This document shows, piece after piece, positions 53,621 to 62,757 of a stretch of DNA of 64,000 nt. Made by a program: the position numbers and the translations under genes. Below the pieces are notes generated by a model. That model ran no database searches and was not told the origin of the DNA. It saw only the letters and a program-made list of their open reading frames with translations. The stretch is from Beijerinckiaceae bacterium. Lineage in GTDB: Bacteria > Pseudomonadota > Alphaproteobacteria > Rhizobiales > Beijerinckiaceae. Numbering within the stretch: position 1 is the first letter of the stretch; each line of letters starts with the position of its first letter. The stretch lies in assembly GCA_030684835.1 (NCBI GenBank), contig JAUXWZ010000020.1:1-64000 (forward strand), read 5' to 3'.

Positions 53621-53652
53621 GACTTCCTCCCTGCGATGTTTATTTAAGCTGC

Positions 53653-53985
53653 TTATTTTTGCTGTTTTTGTTCGGCGAAGTATAGGGCCAGTGCGTCAAT
53701 CTCTTCGTTGGACAAGCGGGCCGCAATTGTTTGCATGACCTGATTGTCGCGTTCCTTGTTCTTGTAGGAAAGCATGACGGCGACGAATTGTTCGTCGGGC
53801 CAGCCTGTGATGGACGGAACACCTCCGCTTTGGCGTCCTGACGCCTGGTGGCAGGAGACGCATTCGGACGCGAGATATTGCCCAAGCTCGCGATCACCCT
53901 TGCGCGCCGAGGCGGCTTCCATCTGCACGAGCCATGCAACGCAGAAAGCGATAAGGGCGGGTAGGGCAAGGAAGGCGGACTTCAT
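53653..53985 (-). CDS. Small monoheme cytochrome c, probable SoxF partner
   Basis: 110-residue class I cytochrome c with an N-terminal signal or anchor (FLALPALIAFCVAWLVQM), one heme motif (CVSCH) and a later Met ligand candidate (VAVMLSYKN). It starts inside the soxD stop (ATGA overlap) and precedes the DsrE-like and soxF genes. It may be the cytochrome subunit of the SoxF flavocytochrome, or supply a second heme to SoxCD. Confidence 0.82.
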   Translation of the reverse strand: MKSAFLALPALIAFCVAWLVQMEAASARKGDRELGQYLASECVSCHQASGRQSGGVPSITGWPDEQFVAVMLSYKNKERDNQVMQTIAARLSNEEIDALALYFAEQKQQK

Positions 53986-54707
53986 TCGACGCGCGGCCCC
54001 GTCTTGCTGTCGGGCGTCACGTCGATGACACGAGCGCGGCCAGTGACCTTAGCAGGTTCTGGTTTGCAATTTTCCATGCAGGGGTTCTTTTTCCAGAACG
54101 CCTTCTCCGCCGTTTCGCGATCGTCGTCGTAGAACGCCCCTTCGTTGGGAAGTTTCACGCTGGCAAAGTTCTCCTTCGACAGTTCAAAATCCTCCTTCAC
54201 GATATCGTTGAGATTAAGGAGGTACGCAACGACAGCGTAGGTTTCATCCGGCGTCAGCGACTGTCCGTTGCCGAATGGCATGGAGCGATAAATGTAATCC
54301 CACGATGTTGAAAGATACGGCCAGAAGGAACCCAGCGTCTTTTCGGGGTTGTCGGACTTCAGCGAACCGGCGCCGCCGGCCAGTACAGGCCAGCGTCCTG
54401 CGCCTTCGCCAAATTCGCCATGGCATGCGGCGCAGCGTTCAAGGAAGATTTCTTCGCCTTGCTTCACATTGCCTTTGCCGGGCGGGAGTCCCAGTCCGTC
54501 GGGACGCACATCAATGTCCCACGCGGCGATTTCCTGAGGTAGAGCGGGGCGGCCCAGGTTGATCTGCGCGCCCGCCGGCGCGACGTGCTCGGATTTTGCG
54601 GCAGGCGTCATTTGCGAGGGCGCGCGCTGCTGCTGGGCGAGACCAAGCACCGGGGCAACAATGCCAATGGCGAGTGCGATGGCTGCGGTTTTACGAGATT
54701 TCGACAT
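53982..54707 (-). CDS. soxD: Sulfane dehydrogenase cytochrome subunit SoxD
   Basis: c-type cytochrome partner of SoxC, accepting the electrons released when the sulfane sulfur on SoxY is oxidised. Signal peptide TAAIALAIGIVAPVLGLAQ, then AAWDIDVRPDGLGLPPGKGN and one heme motif (CAACHGEFGEG) with SMPFGNGQSL as a Met-ligand region. At 241 residues it carries one heme, whereas the Paracoccus protein is longer and diheme. The ATG at 54707 has GGAGAG upstream and overlaps soxC by 17 bases. Confidence 0.87.
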   Translation of the reverse strand: MSKSRKTAAIALAIGIVAPVLGLAQQQRAPSQMTPAAKSEHVAPAGAQINLGRPALPQEIAAWDIDVRPDGLGLPPGKGNVKQGEEIFLERCAACHGEFGEGAGRWPVLAGGAGSLKSDNPEKTLGSFWPYLSTSWDYIYRSMPFGNGQSLTPDETYAVVAYLLNLNDIVKEDFELSKENFASVKLPNEGAFYDDDRETAEKAFWKKNPCMENCKPEPAKVTGRARVIDVTPDSKTGPRVE

Positions 54708-55962
54708 TCTCGGTCTCTCCGTTTGCATGCACGAGCCAGGTCTGGACGCCATTGTTATGGTAGATCGAATTCAAGCCACGAACCTCTCGAAGCTCGTTTT
54801 TGGTTGGCTGCACGTAGCCCGTCTCGTCCATCGCGCGCGATTGCACGAGCAGTTCGCGGCCATCCCAATCGAAGTCGACGTAAAAACGCGTCATCGAGCG
54901 CGACAGGACTGGGCCTTCAAGCCGCGCAGTGCGCCAGTTGCGTCCGCCATCCAGCGAAACGTCCACCCGTTCGATGCGCCCACGGCCTGACCACGCAATG
55001 CCGGAGAGCACGTTCGGGCCCTTGTGTAAAAGTGGCGCCTGAGGAGATGGATTCGTAACAACCGATTTTGCGTCCATGATGAACGTGAAGCGGCGCGAAC
55101 GCCCGTCAGCCATCAGGTCTGTGTATTTCGACGTTTCTTCGCGCGCCTGCCAAGGCTCATCGCCAACCTCCAGCCGGCGCAGCCATTTGATCCACATATT
55201 GCCTTCCCAGCCAGGCACGACGAGGCGAACGGGATAGCCCTGTTCCGGGCGAAGCGCTTCGCCGTTCATGCCCCACGCGACGATGCAATCATCGAGCGCT
55301 TTTTGAAGCGGAATCGAGCGCGTCATCATTGATGCGTCGCCGCCTTCAGCCAGAAGCCATTTGGCGTTCGTCTTTACGCCAGCCTGTTCAAGAAGCGTAC
55401 GCAACGGGATGCCTGTGTACCAGACGTTGTGAATCATGCCGTGCGTGAACTGGCAGCCGTTGAGCTGCGCGCCGCGCCATTCCATGCCGGAGTTGGCGGC
55501 GCATTCCAGGAAATAAAGCTTATGCACGCGGCCGGGAAAACGCTTGAGATCATCCATCGTGAACACGAGCGGCCGGTCCACGAGGCCGTGGATCATCAAG
55601 CGATGCTTCGCGGGATCAATATCGGCGATTCCGCCGTGGTGCCGCTCAAAAGCCAGACCCGATGGCGTCACGTTGCCATCTAAGGCATGCAGCGGCGTGA
55701 AGTTGACCGATGACTCGCGGCTTGCAGTGAGCCACTCGACATCGCGGCGTACAACGTCTTTCTCGTACTTCGAGGGGCTGCCGTAGGGGTGCGCCTGCAC
55801 GCCTTCGCCCAGATAGCGACTCCAGTCCTGCACCTCGGTGATGACGGCTTCAGGCTCCGCGGCGCGGGCAGGCAGGGCGCCTGCGGCCAGACCTGCGCCA
55901 GCCAGCCCCGCCGCGCCCAGAAACCGGCGCCTGTTCAGCGGTGTTTCGGCACGATCCATCAT
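54691..55962 (-). CDS. soxC: Sulfane dehydrogenase molybdopterin subunit SoxC
   Basis: Molybdenum-cofactor protein of the sulfite-oxidase family that oxidises cysteine-bound sulfane sulfur on SoxY. A twin-arginine signal (TPLNRRRFLGAAGLAGAG) precedes the molybdopterin domain; the Mo-ligand Cys is in YFLECAANSGMEWRG. The C-terminal dimerisation domain follows (RIERVDVSLDGGRNW). It is 423 residues. Presence of soxCD implies complete oxidation of thiosulfate to sulfate without stored sulfur. Confidence 0.93.
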   Translation of the reverse strand: MMDRAETPLNRRRFLGAAGLAGAGLAAGALPARAAEPEAVITEVQDWSRYLGEGVQAHPYGSPSKYEKDVVRRDVEWLTASRESSVNFTPLHALDGNVTPSGLAFERHHGGIADIDPAKHRLMIHGLVDRPLVFTMDDLKRFPGRVHKLYFLECAANSGMEWRGAQLNGCQFTHGMIHNVWYTGIPLRTLLEQAGVKTNAKWLLAEGGDASMMTRSIPLQKALDDCIVAWGMNGEALRPEQGYPVRLVVPGWEGNMWIKWLRRLEVGDEPWQAREETSKYTDLMADGRSRRFTFIMDAKSVVTNPSPQAPLLHKGPNVLSGIAWSGRGRIERVDVSLDGGRNWRTARLEGPVLSRSMTRFYVDFDWDGRELLVQSRAMDETGYVQPTKNELREVRGLNSIYHNNGVQTWLVHANGETENVEIS

Positions 55963-56020
55963 GTTGATTCCTCCTCAGGTAACGTTCCTCACCGCGCAGG
56001 ACGCCTGGCCGGCGCCTTCC

Positions 56021-57718
56021 TTAAGCGCCAGTGACCTTGACCGATGTGTTGGGTTCGAGACGAACTGTCTTCACGCGCGCAAGATACTTTTCGACGACGT
56101 CCCAGATCGGTGGACCTTCGACGTTCTGGGCGATGCTGCCCCACCCTGCGACGACGTAATCGCGCTTGGGGTCGAGCGCCTTCCCGGACTTCAGCTCGAC
56201 GAGATTGCTGATGCGCTGATTGATTGGCTTCGACACGTCGATTGAATAGCCAAGGCCCCCAACGCGCACCATGTCGCCGCCGCCCTGGAAGTAAGGATCT
56301 GGATGGAAGATGTTGTCCGCCACATCCTCCAGCACGAGGCGTAATTGTTCGCCGCTCATGGTGTTGCGATAGCAGTTTGGATAGGTCATCGCGGTTGCAT
56401 TGGCGAGCGCGTCAAACGTGATGGCGTCGCCGGGCACAAGCGTACCGCCCCAGCGGAAGCCCGGCGACAGCGAGATTTCGGCGTCGCGCTCCTCCAGCAT
56501 CGCCTTGCAGATGAGGTCGTCGAACGTGCCGTTAAAATTGCCGCGCCGGTAAAGCAGCGATTCTGTTGTCGCCAGCTCGCGCGAGAGGTCTTTCTCGAAA
56601 GGCGCGCGAATTTTTTCGACAAGCGCCTTCATGTCAGAATCTTGCGCGATCGCATCCGAGAAAACGGGCATGAGCTTGTAGCGGAAGCCCGTCACTTTCT
56701 TAGCTTTCACCTCAAGGTCGAGGCGCGACAGGAACTTGCCGTGCGAGCCCGACGCGATGATGATCGTTTCGCCTTCGCGCACAACGCCAGGCATTGCGTC
56801 ATGCGTGTGCGCGGTGAGGATGACGTCGATGCCCTTCACACGGGATGCGAGCTTGCGGTCCACATCGAAACCGTTGTGCGACAGCAGAACAACGACGTCG
56901 GCGCCTTCAGCGCGCGCTTCTTCCGCCTGTTTGCGGATATCGTCTTCGCGGATGCCAAATTCCCAGTCGGGAAACATCCAGCGCGGATTGGCGACGGCCG
57001 TGCGGGGCAGTGCTTGTCCGATGACGGCGATTTTCGCGCCGCCGCGTTCGAACATTTTCCGCGCTTCAAAGACTGGCTCCTGCCATTCCAGCGAACGGAC
57101 GTTCTGCGCGAGAAATGCGAAGGGCGCGCTCTTGACGATTTCTTGCACGCGGTCGGCGCCGTAAGTGAACTCCCAATGGGAGGCCATGGCGTCAATTTTT
57201 AAGGCGGTCTGGACGTCCACCATGTCCTGGCCCTTGGTCTGGAGCGAGGTCCAGCTGCCCTGCCATGTGTCGCCGCCGTCAAGCAGCAGAACCTTGTCGT
57301 CGCCGCGCTCGGCGCGAACAGATTTGATGAGTGTCGCGATGCGATCCATGCCGCCCATGCGGCCGTAGTTTCGCGCCAGCTGCACAAAGTCGTCAGATGT
57401 CAGCGCATAGGCGTCCGGCGTGCCTGCGGCGATGCTGAAATGCTTGCGGAATTCCTCATCGGTGAGATGGGGCGGCATGCCCTTTACTTCGCCCACGCCT
57501 AGATTCACGGACGGTTCGCGGAAGTAAAGAGGAAGGAGTTGCGCATGCACATCAGTGATGTGGAGGATTGTCACAGTGCCGAGATTGTCGAAGCGCGTGA
57601 TGTCAGCCTGCGTGATGCGTTGCTGCGCGGCGGCGCGCCCAAGCGGCCCGAGCCCGGAGGCGCTTGTGATCAGGCCAGCCGCAGCCGTCGCCTGGAGAAA
57701 CTCCCTGCGTGAAATCAT
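56021..57718 (-). CDS. soxB: Thiosulfohydrolase SoxB
   Basis: Dimanganese enzyme releasing sulfate from SoxY-bound thiosulfonate. A twin-arginine signal (MISRREFLQATAAAGLITSA) precedes a 5'-nucleotidase-like fold: HITDVHAQLLP, LLDGGDTWQGSWTSL, ASHWEFTYG, then LSHNGFDVD and LTAHTHDAMP with metal-ligand His residues. It is 565 residues. AGGGAAG precedes the ATG. Its signature makes it the marker gene of the cluster. Confidence 0.96.
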   Translation of the reverse strand: MISRREFLQATAAAGLITSASGLGPLGRAAAQQRITQADITRFDNLGTVTILHITDVHAQLLPLYFREPSVNLGVGEVKGMPPHLTDEEFRKHFSIAAGTPDAYALTSDDFVQLARNYGRMGGMDRIATLIKSVRAERGDDKVLLLDGGDTWQGSWTSLQTKGQDMVDVQTALKIDAMASHWEFTYGADRVQEIVKSAPFAFLAQNVRSLEWQEPVFEARKMFERGGAKIAVIGQALPRTAVANPRWMFPDWEFGIREDDIRKQAEEARAEGADVVVLLSHNGFDVDRKLASRVKGIDVILTAHTHDAMPGVVREGETIIIASGSHGKFLSRLDLEVKAKKVTGFRYKLMPVFSDAIAQDSDMKALVEKIRAPFEKDLSRELATTESLLYRRGNFNGTFDDLICKAMLEERDAEISLSPGFRWGGTLVPGDAITFDALANATAMTYPNCYRNTMSGEQLRLVLEDVADNIFHPDPYFQGGGDMVRVGGLGYSIDVSKPINQRISNLVELKSGKALDPKRDYVVAGWGSIAQNVEGPPIWDVVEKYLARVKTVRLEPNTSVKVTGA

Positions 57719-57800
57719 CTTGCTTCCCTATGCACGGGCCGCTTTTTGCGCAGCCTATAAAGATCGGAGGGCGGCGCGACTGTGCACCGCCCTGGCCTGA

Positions 57801-58127
57801 TCAGCCGACAACGATCTTGGAGGTCGAGGTGTATTCGGAGCCGTCATCGTCCTTCCAGGCGAACTTGAATTCGCCTGACTCGGTCGCCTTGAAGAAAAAC
57901 GACTGGTAGGGGTTCGCCGAAATCGCGGGCTGCCAGTCGGCTTCGAAGAACGTCTTGCCGTTGAAGGACGCGGTAAACTTGTTGATGATCTTGCGCGGCA
58001 CAACTTTGCCGGATGAATCGCGGCGTTGACCGCTTTCCATCTCATGCGAGATCAGCGATTTGATTTCGACGATTTCGCCGGCTTTCGCCTTGTTGGGGGC
58101 GCGGACGCGCGGGACTGGATTCGCCAT
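57801..58127 (-). CDS. soxZ: Sulfur carrier complex subunit SoxZ
   Basis: 108-residue partner of SoxY in the sulfur-carrying heterodimer. Immunoglobulin-like fold with KAGEIVEIKSLISHEMESGQ, KIINKFTASFNGKTFFEADW and a final FAWKDDDGSEYTSTSKI. It has no signal peptide and is exported with SoxY. GGAG lies before the ATG. Twenty-seven bases separate it from soxY. Confidence 0.95.
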   Translation of the reverse strand: MANPVPRVRAPNKAKAGEIVEIKSLISHEMESGQRRDSSGKVVPRKIINKFTASFNGKTFFEADWQPAISANPYQSFFFKATESGEFKFAWKDDDGSEYTSTSKIVVG

Positions 58128-58154
58128 GGTGCCTGCTCCTTTATCTCTGTTCGC

Positions 58155-58610
58155 TTAGCCGCCGCAGCCGCCGATGGTGACTTTCACTTCGGCGCGCGTT
58201 GAAAAGATCTGGCCGGTCGACATTTCCGCTACCACGACAATGTCCTGCGTTCCGGCAAGGCGCATGCGGGTTGAAGCGGCCGCCTTGCCTGCTTCCGGCG
58301 TGAACTTGTAGGAGATGACGCCCGGTAGCGGGTTCTTCTCCGCGAAGACATGCACCGACCTGACGTAGTCGGCGGCTGTCATCGGGCTTTCAACTTCAAC
58401 GTTGATCGGCACGACAAGGCCGTTCTCCGCGATCTGCGGCACATCAAGCTTGATACGGCCAGATTCAATCTTCTTGTCGCCATACAGCTTCTTGATTTCG
58501 GCGGCGACGTCGGCTGGCGAAGCGCCCGCCATTCGCGGCGCGATGATCGCGGCGACAGCCGCAATGCCAGCCGTTCTGAGGAACTGGCGCTTTGATGCTT
58601 GCGTCTGCAT
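58155..58610 (-). CDS. soxY: Sulfur carrier protein SoxY
   Basis: 151-residue carrier whose C-terminal Cys holds the sulfur intermediates. The swinging-arm motif GGCGG is exactly at the C-terminus. The N-terminus (ASKRQFLRTAGIAAVAAIIA) is a Tat-type signal, although the usual second Arg is replaced by Gln. AGGGAG precedes the ATG. It is the first gene of the minus-strand sox operon, divergent from soxA. Confidence 0.95.
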   Translation of the reverse strand: MQTQASKRQFLRTAGIAAVAAIIAPRMAGASPADVAAEIKKLYGDKKIESGRIKLDVPQIAENGLVVPINVEVESPMTAADYVRSVHVFAEKNPLPGVISYKFTPEAGKAAASTRMRLAGTQDIVVVAEMSTGQIFSTRAEVKVTIGGCGG

Positions 58611-58834
58611 GAGAGGGGTCTCCCTTGGTGAACTGTGTTGGCGCTACTTGACACTTGATCGCGCATAGGCAACGTATACACAAATGATGATATGAATGTT
58701 CGATAATGTAAAGCCCTGATCGAACGAAGGCGCCAAAAAGTCTAATCGGCCATGCTTATTTGGCGAGTGGACCAAGCCCTGCAAGGGGTTACGGTGCGAA
58801 TGAGACGCTGATTCAAGAAAAGGGAGGGACACGC
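58611..58834. promoter_or_regulatory. Divergent soxY/soxA promoter region
   Basis: The 224-base gap must hold both sox promoters. A consensus-like TTGACA lies at 58648-58653 on the plus strand, with TATACA at 58675 at a longer than normal spacing. ACAAAT at 58680-58685 matches the half-site of the dyad upstream of soxF, but the second half is poor. AT content rises between 58670 and 58705. Confidence 0.5.
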
Positions 58835-59653
58835 ATGAAACGGCTGAGCGTAGCTATTCTCGCGACCGCGATAGGTTTCGGCGCTGCCGGCATCGCGCTG
58901 GGGCAGAGCGAAAGCGAAAAGGAAATCGAGCGATATCGCGAGATGATCAACGACCCCATGGCCAATCCAGGCTATCTCTGGGTCGATAAGGGCGAAGCTC
59001 TGTGGTCCGAGAAGCGCGGCTCCAAGTCAGCTTCACTGGAAACCTGCGACCTCGGCAAGGGGCCGGGCAACGTGGAGGGCGCTTTCGCCGAGATGCCCCG
59101 TTATTTCGCGGATGCGGACCGGGTGATGGACCTCGAACAGCGTCTTCTCTGGTGCATGGACAAGATTCAGGGCGTTGATACCGCAGACGTTGTGAAGCGC
59201 CGATTTGGCGGTCCGGGGGTCGAGTCGGACCTGCAGGCGCTGGTCGCCTTTATCGCCAACAAGTCGAATGGCATGTCTTACAAGCTCCCTTTGGCGCACG
59301 CCAAGGAGCAAGAAATGCTGTCCGTCGGCAAGGCGCTGTTTGACCGGCGCGCGGGCCAGATGGATTTTGCCTGCGCCACCTGCCACGCCGAAGAGGGCAA
59401 ACGTATTCGCCTTCAGGGCCTGCCTGACTTCTCCAAGCCGGGAAAAGAAGCCAGGATGACGATGGATTCGTGGCCGACCTACCGCGTTTCGCAGAGCCAG
59501 TTGCGCACGATGCAGCATCGTTTGTGGGACTGCTACAGGCAGATGCGCCACCCGGTGCCGGAATACGGCTCGGACGGCATCACGGCTCTCACGTCGTATC
59601 TGGTGAAGATGGCGGAAGGCGGCGAAATTAACGTGCCGTCGATCAAACGCTAG
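58835..59653 (+). CDS. soxA: Monoheme cytochrome SoxA
   Basis: Catalytic subunit of the SoxAX cytochrome, which links thiosulfate to the SoxY Cys. Signal peptide [20 protein letters not shown]. Only one CxxCH is present ([11 protein letters not shown]); the N-terminal heme site is reduced to two separated Cys (LETCDLG and LLWCMDK), so this is the monoheme type. The active-site Cys that ligates heme lies in [11 protein letters not shown]. The ATG at 58835 has AGGGAGGG upstream. Confidence 0.93.
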   Translation: MKRLSVAILATAIGFGAAGIALGQSESEKEIERYREMINDPMANPGYLWVDKGEALWSEKRGSKSASLETCDLGKGPGNVEGAFAEMPRYFADADRVMDLEQRLLWCMDKIQGVDTADVVKRRFGGPGVESDLQALVAFIANKSNGMSYKLPLAHAKEQEMLSVGKALFDRRAGQMDFACATCHAEEGKRIRLQGLPDFSKPGKEARMTMDSWPTYRVSQSQLRTMQHRLWDCYRQMRHPVPEYGSDGITALTSYLVKMAEGGEINVPSIKR

Positions 59654-59669
59654 GCCGGGGGGGAAGAAC

Positions 59670-60281
59670 ATGAAGAATATTATTATAGTAGCCGGTTTCC
59701 TCGCGTTCGGCGGCGGCGCATTCGCTCAGGACATCCCAAAGGCCGATCCTGCGACTGTCGAAAAGTATGTGCAAAGCATGTGGTCGAAAGCGTCGCCGGA
59801 ATGGCAGGCGCGCGTGAAGCTGGACGAGACCCAGCGTATTTGTTCGGAGACGAGCAACACGCCGAGCCAGGCGCAGTTCGACGCGATCTTGGCGCGCGAA
59901 AAGGCCAACGTGACGTATCCCGCCGACGGCAATGTGATGGGCGACTGGAAGAGGGGCATGGTGGTCGCCCAGCGTGGCACCGGCGGTCAGTTTTCCGATG
60001 CGCCCGGCACATACCAGGGCGGCAATTGCTTTGCCTGCCACGAGTTGACGAAGGAAGAAGTGAGCTACGGCACGCTGGGGCCAAGCCTTCTGGGGTACGG
60101 CAAGATTCGCAAGTTTGAGCCCGCCGAGGCGAAGGCCGCGTTTGCGAAAATTTACAACCCTCACGCGGTTTTCCCGTGCTCTCAGATGCCGCGCTTCGGT
60201 CACACCAAGTTTCTGACCGAGGAACAGATCAAGGACGCGGTTGCTTTGCTTTTCAGCCCGGATTCGCCGGTCAACAAATAG
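59670..60281 (+). CDS. soxX: Cytochrome SoxX
   Basis: Electron-accepting subunit of SoxAX. Signal peptide MKNIIIVAGFLAFGGGAFAQ, then a long N-terminal extension, one heme motif (CFACHELTKEE) and the Met ligand in CSQMPRFGHTKFLTEEQ. It is 203 residues. A strong ribosome site (GGGGGGGAAG) lies before the ATG. It follows soxA by 16 bases. Confidence 0.93.
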   Translation: MKNIIIVAGFLAFGGGAFAQDIPKADPATVEKYVQSMWSKASPEWQARVKLDETQRICSETSNTPSQAQFDAILAREKANVTYPADGNVMGDWKRGMVVAQRGTGGQFSDAPGTYQGGNCFACHELTKEEVSYGTLGPSLLGYGKIRKFEPAEAKAAFAKIYNPHAVFPCSQMPRFGHTKFLTEEQIKDAVALLFSPDSPVNK

Positions 60282-60302
60282 GCGAAGTTTCGCGCCAACA
60301 AC

Positions 60303-60333
60303 GCGCCGCGCATCGTGCGCGGCGCTTCTCTTT
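60303..60333 (+). terminator. Terminator after soxX
   Basis: GCGCCGCGCA pairs perfectly with TGCGCGGCGC over a TCG loop, followed by TTCTCTTT. It may reduce read-through from soxAX into the SoxH-like gene. Confidence 0.7.
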
Positions 60334-60350
60334 CATGTGGGAGACGTGGT

Positions 60351-61259
60351 GTGGCGAATTTCGATCTGACACGTAGACAAACTTTGTCGGCTGCGCTTGG
60401 GGCAGCCACGGGCTTGATGTGGACGCGCGTTGCATCGGCTGCGGGCGAAGAAATCAAGACGCTGTCTGATGGCGCTCTCACGCTGCCGACCGGGGCGTTA
60501 AGCCGTTCCGCCAACGCCGATCAGATCAAGAAGGCGTTGAGCGATGCGGGTCTTGCCACCGACATTACGCGCAACCCGCTCAACGTCTCAGTGCTTGTTC
60601 GCGGCGATGACGTCGTTTTGTTCGATTGCGGGTCCGGGCCGAACTTCATGCCGGGCGCGGGTCAGCTGCCGGACAGTCTGAATGCGGCGGGTATCGCGCC
60701 AGAACGCGTAAAGCATGTCGTGTTTACGCACGCACATCCTGACCATCTTTGGGGCGCGCTTGATGATTTCGGCACGCCTGCCTTTCCGAACGCGGCCTAT
60801 CACATGGCTGTGGCAGAGCGCGATTACTGGTTTTCGCCCGACGTCTACAAGAGCTTGCCGGAGGATCGTCACGCATTTGCAGCTGGCGCTCAGCGCATCA
60901 TCAAGGAACTCGATTCCGTGATGAAGTGGTTCAAGCCCGGCGACGAGGTTGTCCCTGGCGTCAGCGCCTTTGACTCGCGCGGCCACACGCCGGGGCATGT
61001 CAGCTTTGACGTGCGCGTGGGCAACGAGATGGTCGCCGTGGTGGGGGACGCCATCACCCATGGCGTAATCTCGTTCCAGCACCCTGAATGGGCGGGCGGC
61101 TTCGATCAGGAGCCTGAGCACGCCATCGCATCGCGCAAGCGGCTGCTGGATCGGTTTGCGAACGAGAAATCGCAAATCATCGGGTATCACTTGCCCGGCG
61201 GCGGCATAGGCCGTGTCGAGCGGGTGGGGGGCACGTACCGCTTCGTCCAGAAGGGCTGA
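60351..61259 (+). CDS. SoxH-like exported metallo-beta-lactamase-fold protein
   Basis: MBL-fold hydrolase of about 302 residues. A twin-arginine-like signal (DLTRRQTLSAALGAATGLM) precedes the metal motif VFTHAHPDHLWGALDDF (HxHxDH), with SRGHTPGHVSFDV and VVGDAITHGVISF as later ligand regions. SoxH proteins sit at the ends of many sox clusters, are dispensable for thiosulfate oxidation in Paracoccus, and have no fixed function. I chose the GTG at 60351, with GGGAGA upstream. Confidence 0.82.
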   Translation: MANFDLTRRQTLSAALGAATGLMWTRVASAAGEEIKTLSDGALTLPTGALSRSANADQIKKALSDAGLATDITRNPLNVSVLVRGDDVVLFDCGSGPNFMPGAGQLPDSLNAAGIAPERVKHVVFTHAHPDHLWGALDDFGTPAFPNAAYHMAVAERDYWFSPDVYKSLPEDRHAFAAGAQRIIKELDSVMKWFKPGDEVVPGVSAFDSRGHTPGHVSFDVRVGNEMVAVVGDAITHGVISFQHPEWAGGFDQEPEHAIASRKRLLDRFANEKSQIIGYHLPGGGIGRVERVGGTYRFVQKG

Positions 61260-62381
61260 CTAGCGGCGAAACGCGCGCGAATTGCGGAGCCGCTGCACGC
61301 TGTTGGTGACGACCTCGCGCAGCGGTCCTTCGATGAGCAATTGGATGCCGATGCGCGCGCCCAGCGCCATGGCGGCCATGGCTATGGGCCAGCTTGGCGC
61401 AAAGAGGGAGCCCGCCGTCAAACCTTGGCCAATGGTGCAACCGCCAGCCAGCACGCCACCGGAGCCCATGAGGACTGCGCCCAGCAAATGACGGCGCATC
61501 TCGCGCGAATCATCGAACGCCTCCCAATGGAATTCGTCGTTGTTCAACGCCGCGGCGAACGCGCCCGCGACGACGCCCATCACGCTCATGACGCCGAAGT
61601 CGACCCACGCGCCAGCATCGAAGAAGGCGCCAAACAGGGCGCGCGCGACAGGCGAAACGAACGTCAGACTTTGCGGGCGCGATGTCGTTTCAAACGGGTC
61701 TGCGAGCAACCCCGTCGCCGCCCATCCCGCGACGATGCAAAGGCCAAGAACCAAAGCGGCGGTCAGCATGCGCCGCGCATGACGCAAACGTTGCTCGCGT
61801 CGCACCGTCCACACGAGCGCCGTAGTCACGGCCATTGCGACAAGCAGACCAGGGTAGGGCAGTGGAAGCATATCGACCGGCGAGCGCACTTCGATTTGAA
61901 CGCTCTCGATCCAGTTGATACGCAAGCCTGAGAGAACGCCGCGCAGCCACGCGATGGCGAAGAGGCCGAAGACAAGCAAAGTCACAAGCGCTCGTAGGTC
62001 GCCGCCGCCGAGGCGAATAAGCGAACCAAAGGCGCATGTGCCGACCAGCGCCATGCCAAGCCCAAACATGAATGCGCCAATGGTGATTGAGAGCCATGGA
62101 AGGCGGACTTGGCCATAAGCCGTCATGGCTGGGTCGAGCCACCCCGCGGCGACCAGCGCTTGCGTGCCCAAAAGCGCTACACCTAACGCGAGCCCGAATA
62201 TTTTGAGCCGCCGCCAGTCGCCCGAGCCGACCGCATCTTCGAATGCGCCAAACGTGCACAGACGGGCGCGGCGGGTCGCAAAGCCTGCAGCAAAACCCAC
62301 AAGCAGGCCGACGATGGCGATGATCGCCGCGGGCACTTTTCCTCGCTTTCGCGGGCCCGGTCTGATGTCGGGCCGCCGCAA
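61260..62381 (-). CDS. YeeE/YedE-family sulfur-compound transporter
   Basis: Integral membrane protein of the YeeE/YedE family, related to thiosulfate importer YeeE. About nine or ten hydrophobic segments carry Cys-containing loops RRARLCTFGAFEDA, LVGTCAFGSL and LAGGCTIGQGLTAG, equivalent to the conserved Cys along the thiosulfate path. The GTG at 62336, behind GCGAGGA, is as likely a start as the ATG at 62381. Third gene of the soxS-soxR run. Confidence 0.85.
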   Translation of the reverse strand: MRRPDIRPGPRKRGKVPAAIIAIVGLLVGFAAGFATRRARLCTFGAFEDAVGSGDWRRLKIFGLALGVALLGTQALVAAGWLDPAMTAYGQVRLPWLSITIGAFMFGLGMALVGTCAFGSLIRLGGGDLRALVTLLVFGLFAIAWLRGVLSGLRINWIESVQIEVRSPVDMLPLPYPGLLVAMAVTTALVWTVRREQRLRHARRMLTAALVLGLCIVAGWAATGLLADPFETTSRPQSLTFVSPVARALFGAFFDAGAWVDFGVMSVMGVVAGAFAAALNNDEFHWEAFDDSREMRRHLLGAVLMGSGGVLAGGCTIGQGLTAGSLFAPSWPIAMAAMALGARIGIQLLIEGPLREVVTNSVQRLRNSRAFRR

Positions 62382-62384
62382 TTG

Positions 62385-62756
62385 TCAGGCGCCAGGCTTT
62401 TGCTCATCCTGACAGAATATGTCGTACACTACGCTGATGACGCGCCGCACGTCCTCGTCCGCGATCGAGTAGTAGATTTGCTTTCCGTCGCGGCGTGTCG
62501 TGACAAGATCGTCATAACGCAGTCGCGCCAATTGCTGGGAAAGCGCCGATTGGCGGATGGACAAAATTGCTTCAAGCTCGCTGACGGACCGCTCTTTCTC
62601 TGCGAGAAGGCAGAGCACGAGCAGGCGGCTTTCCTGTGCGAGCGCCTTGAGGAAATCACTGGCCTCGCGCGCGTTCTTCAGGAGTTTTTCGAGACGAGGC
62701 GAATACTCGACGTCCGAACGCAGTTCGTTTTCGATTGATTGCGAAACGATGCTCAT
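62385..62756 (-). CDS. soxR: ArsR-family sox repressor SoxR
   Basis: Winged-helix repressor of the SoxR/BigR/SqrR group (not the MerR-type SoxR of Escherichia coli). The recognition helix is in LEAILSIRQSALSQQLARLR. Two Cys (LLVLCLLAEKE and YDIFCQDEQ) stand where SqrR-type sensors form a tetrasulfide bridge with persulfides. It is 123 residues. The ATG at 62756 has GGAGGG upstream and begins one base after the soxS stop. It probably represses soxSR and the main sox operons. Confidence 0.9.
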   Translation of the reverse strand: MSIVSQSIENELRSDVEYSPRLEKLLKNAREASDFLKALAQESRLLVLCLLAEKERSVSELEAILSIRQSALSQQLARLRYDDLVTTRRDGKQIYYSIADEDVRRVISVVYDIFCQDEQKPGA

Positions 62757-62757
62757 T

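Noticed and set aside
62385-62756. Interpreting SoxR as the MerR-type superoxide sensor
   Set aside because: The protein is a 123-residue ArsR-type winged helix with two sensor Cys and no 2Fe-2S motif; only the name is shared.
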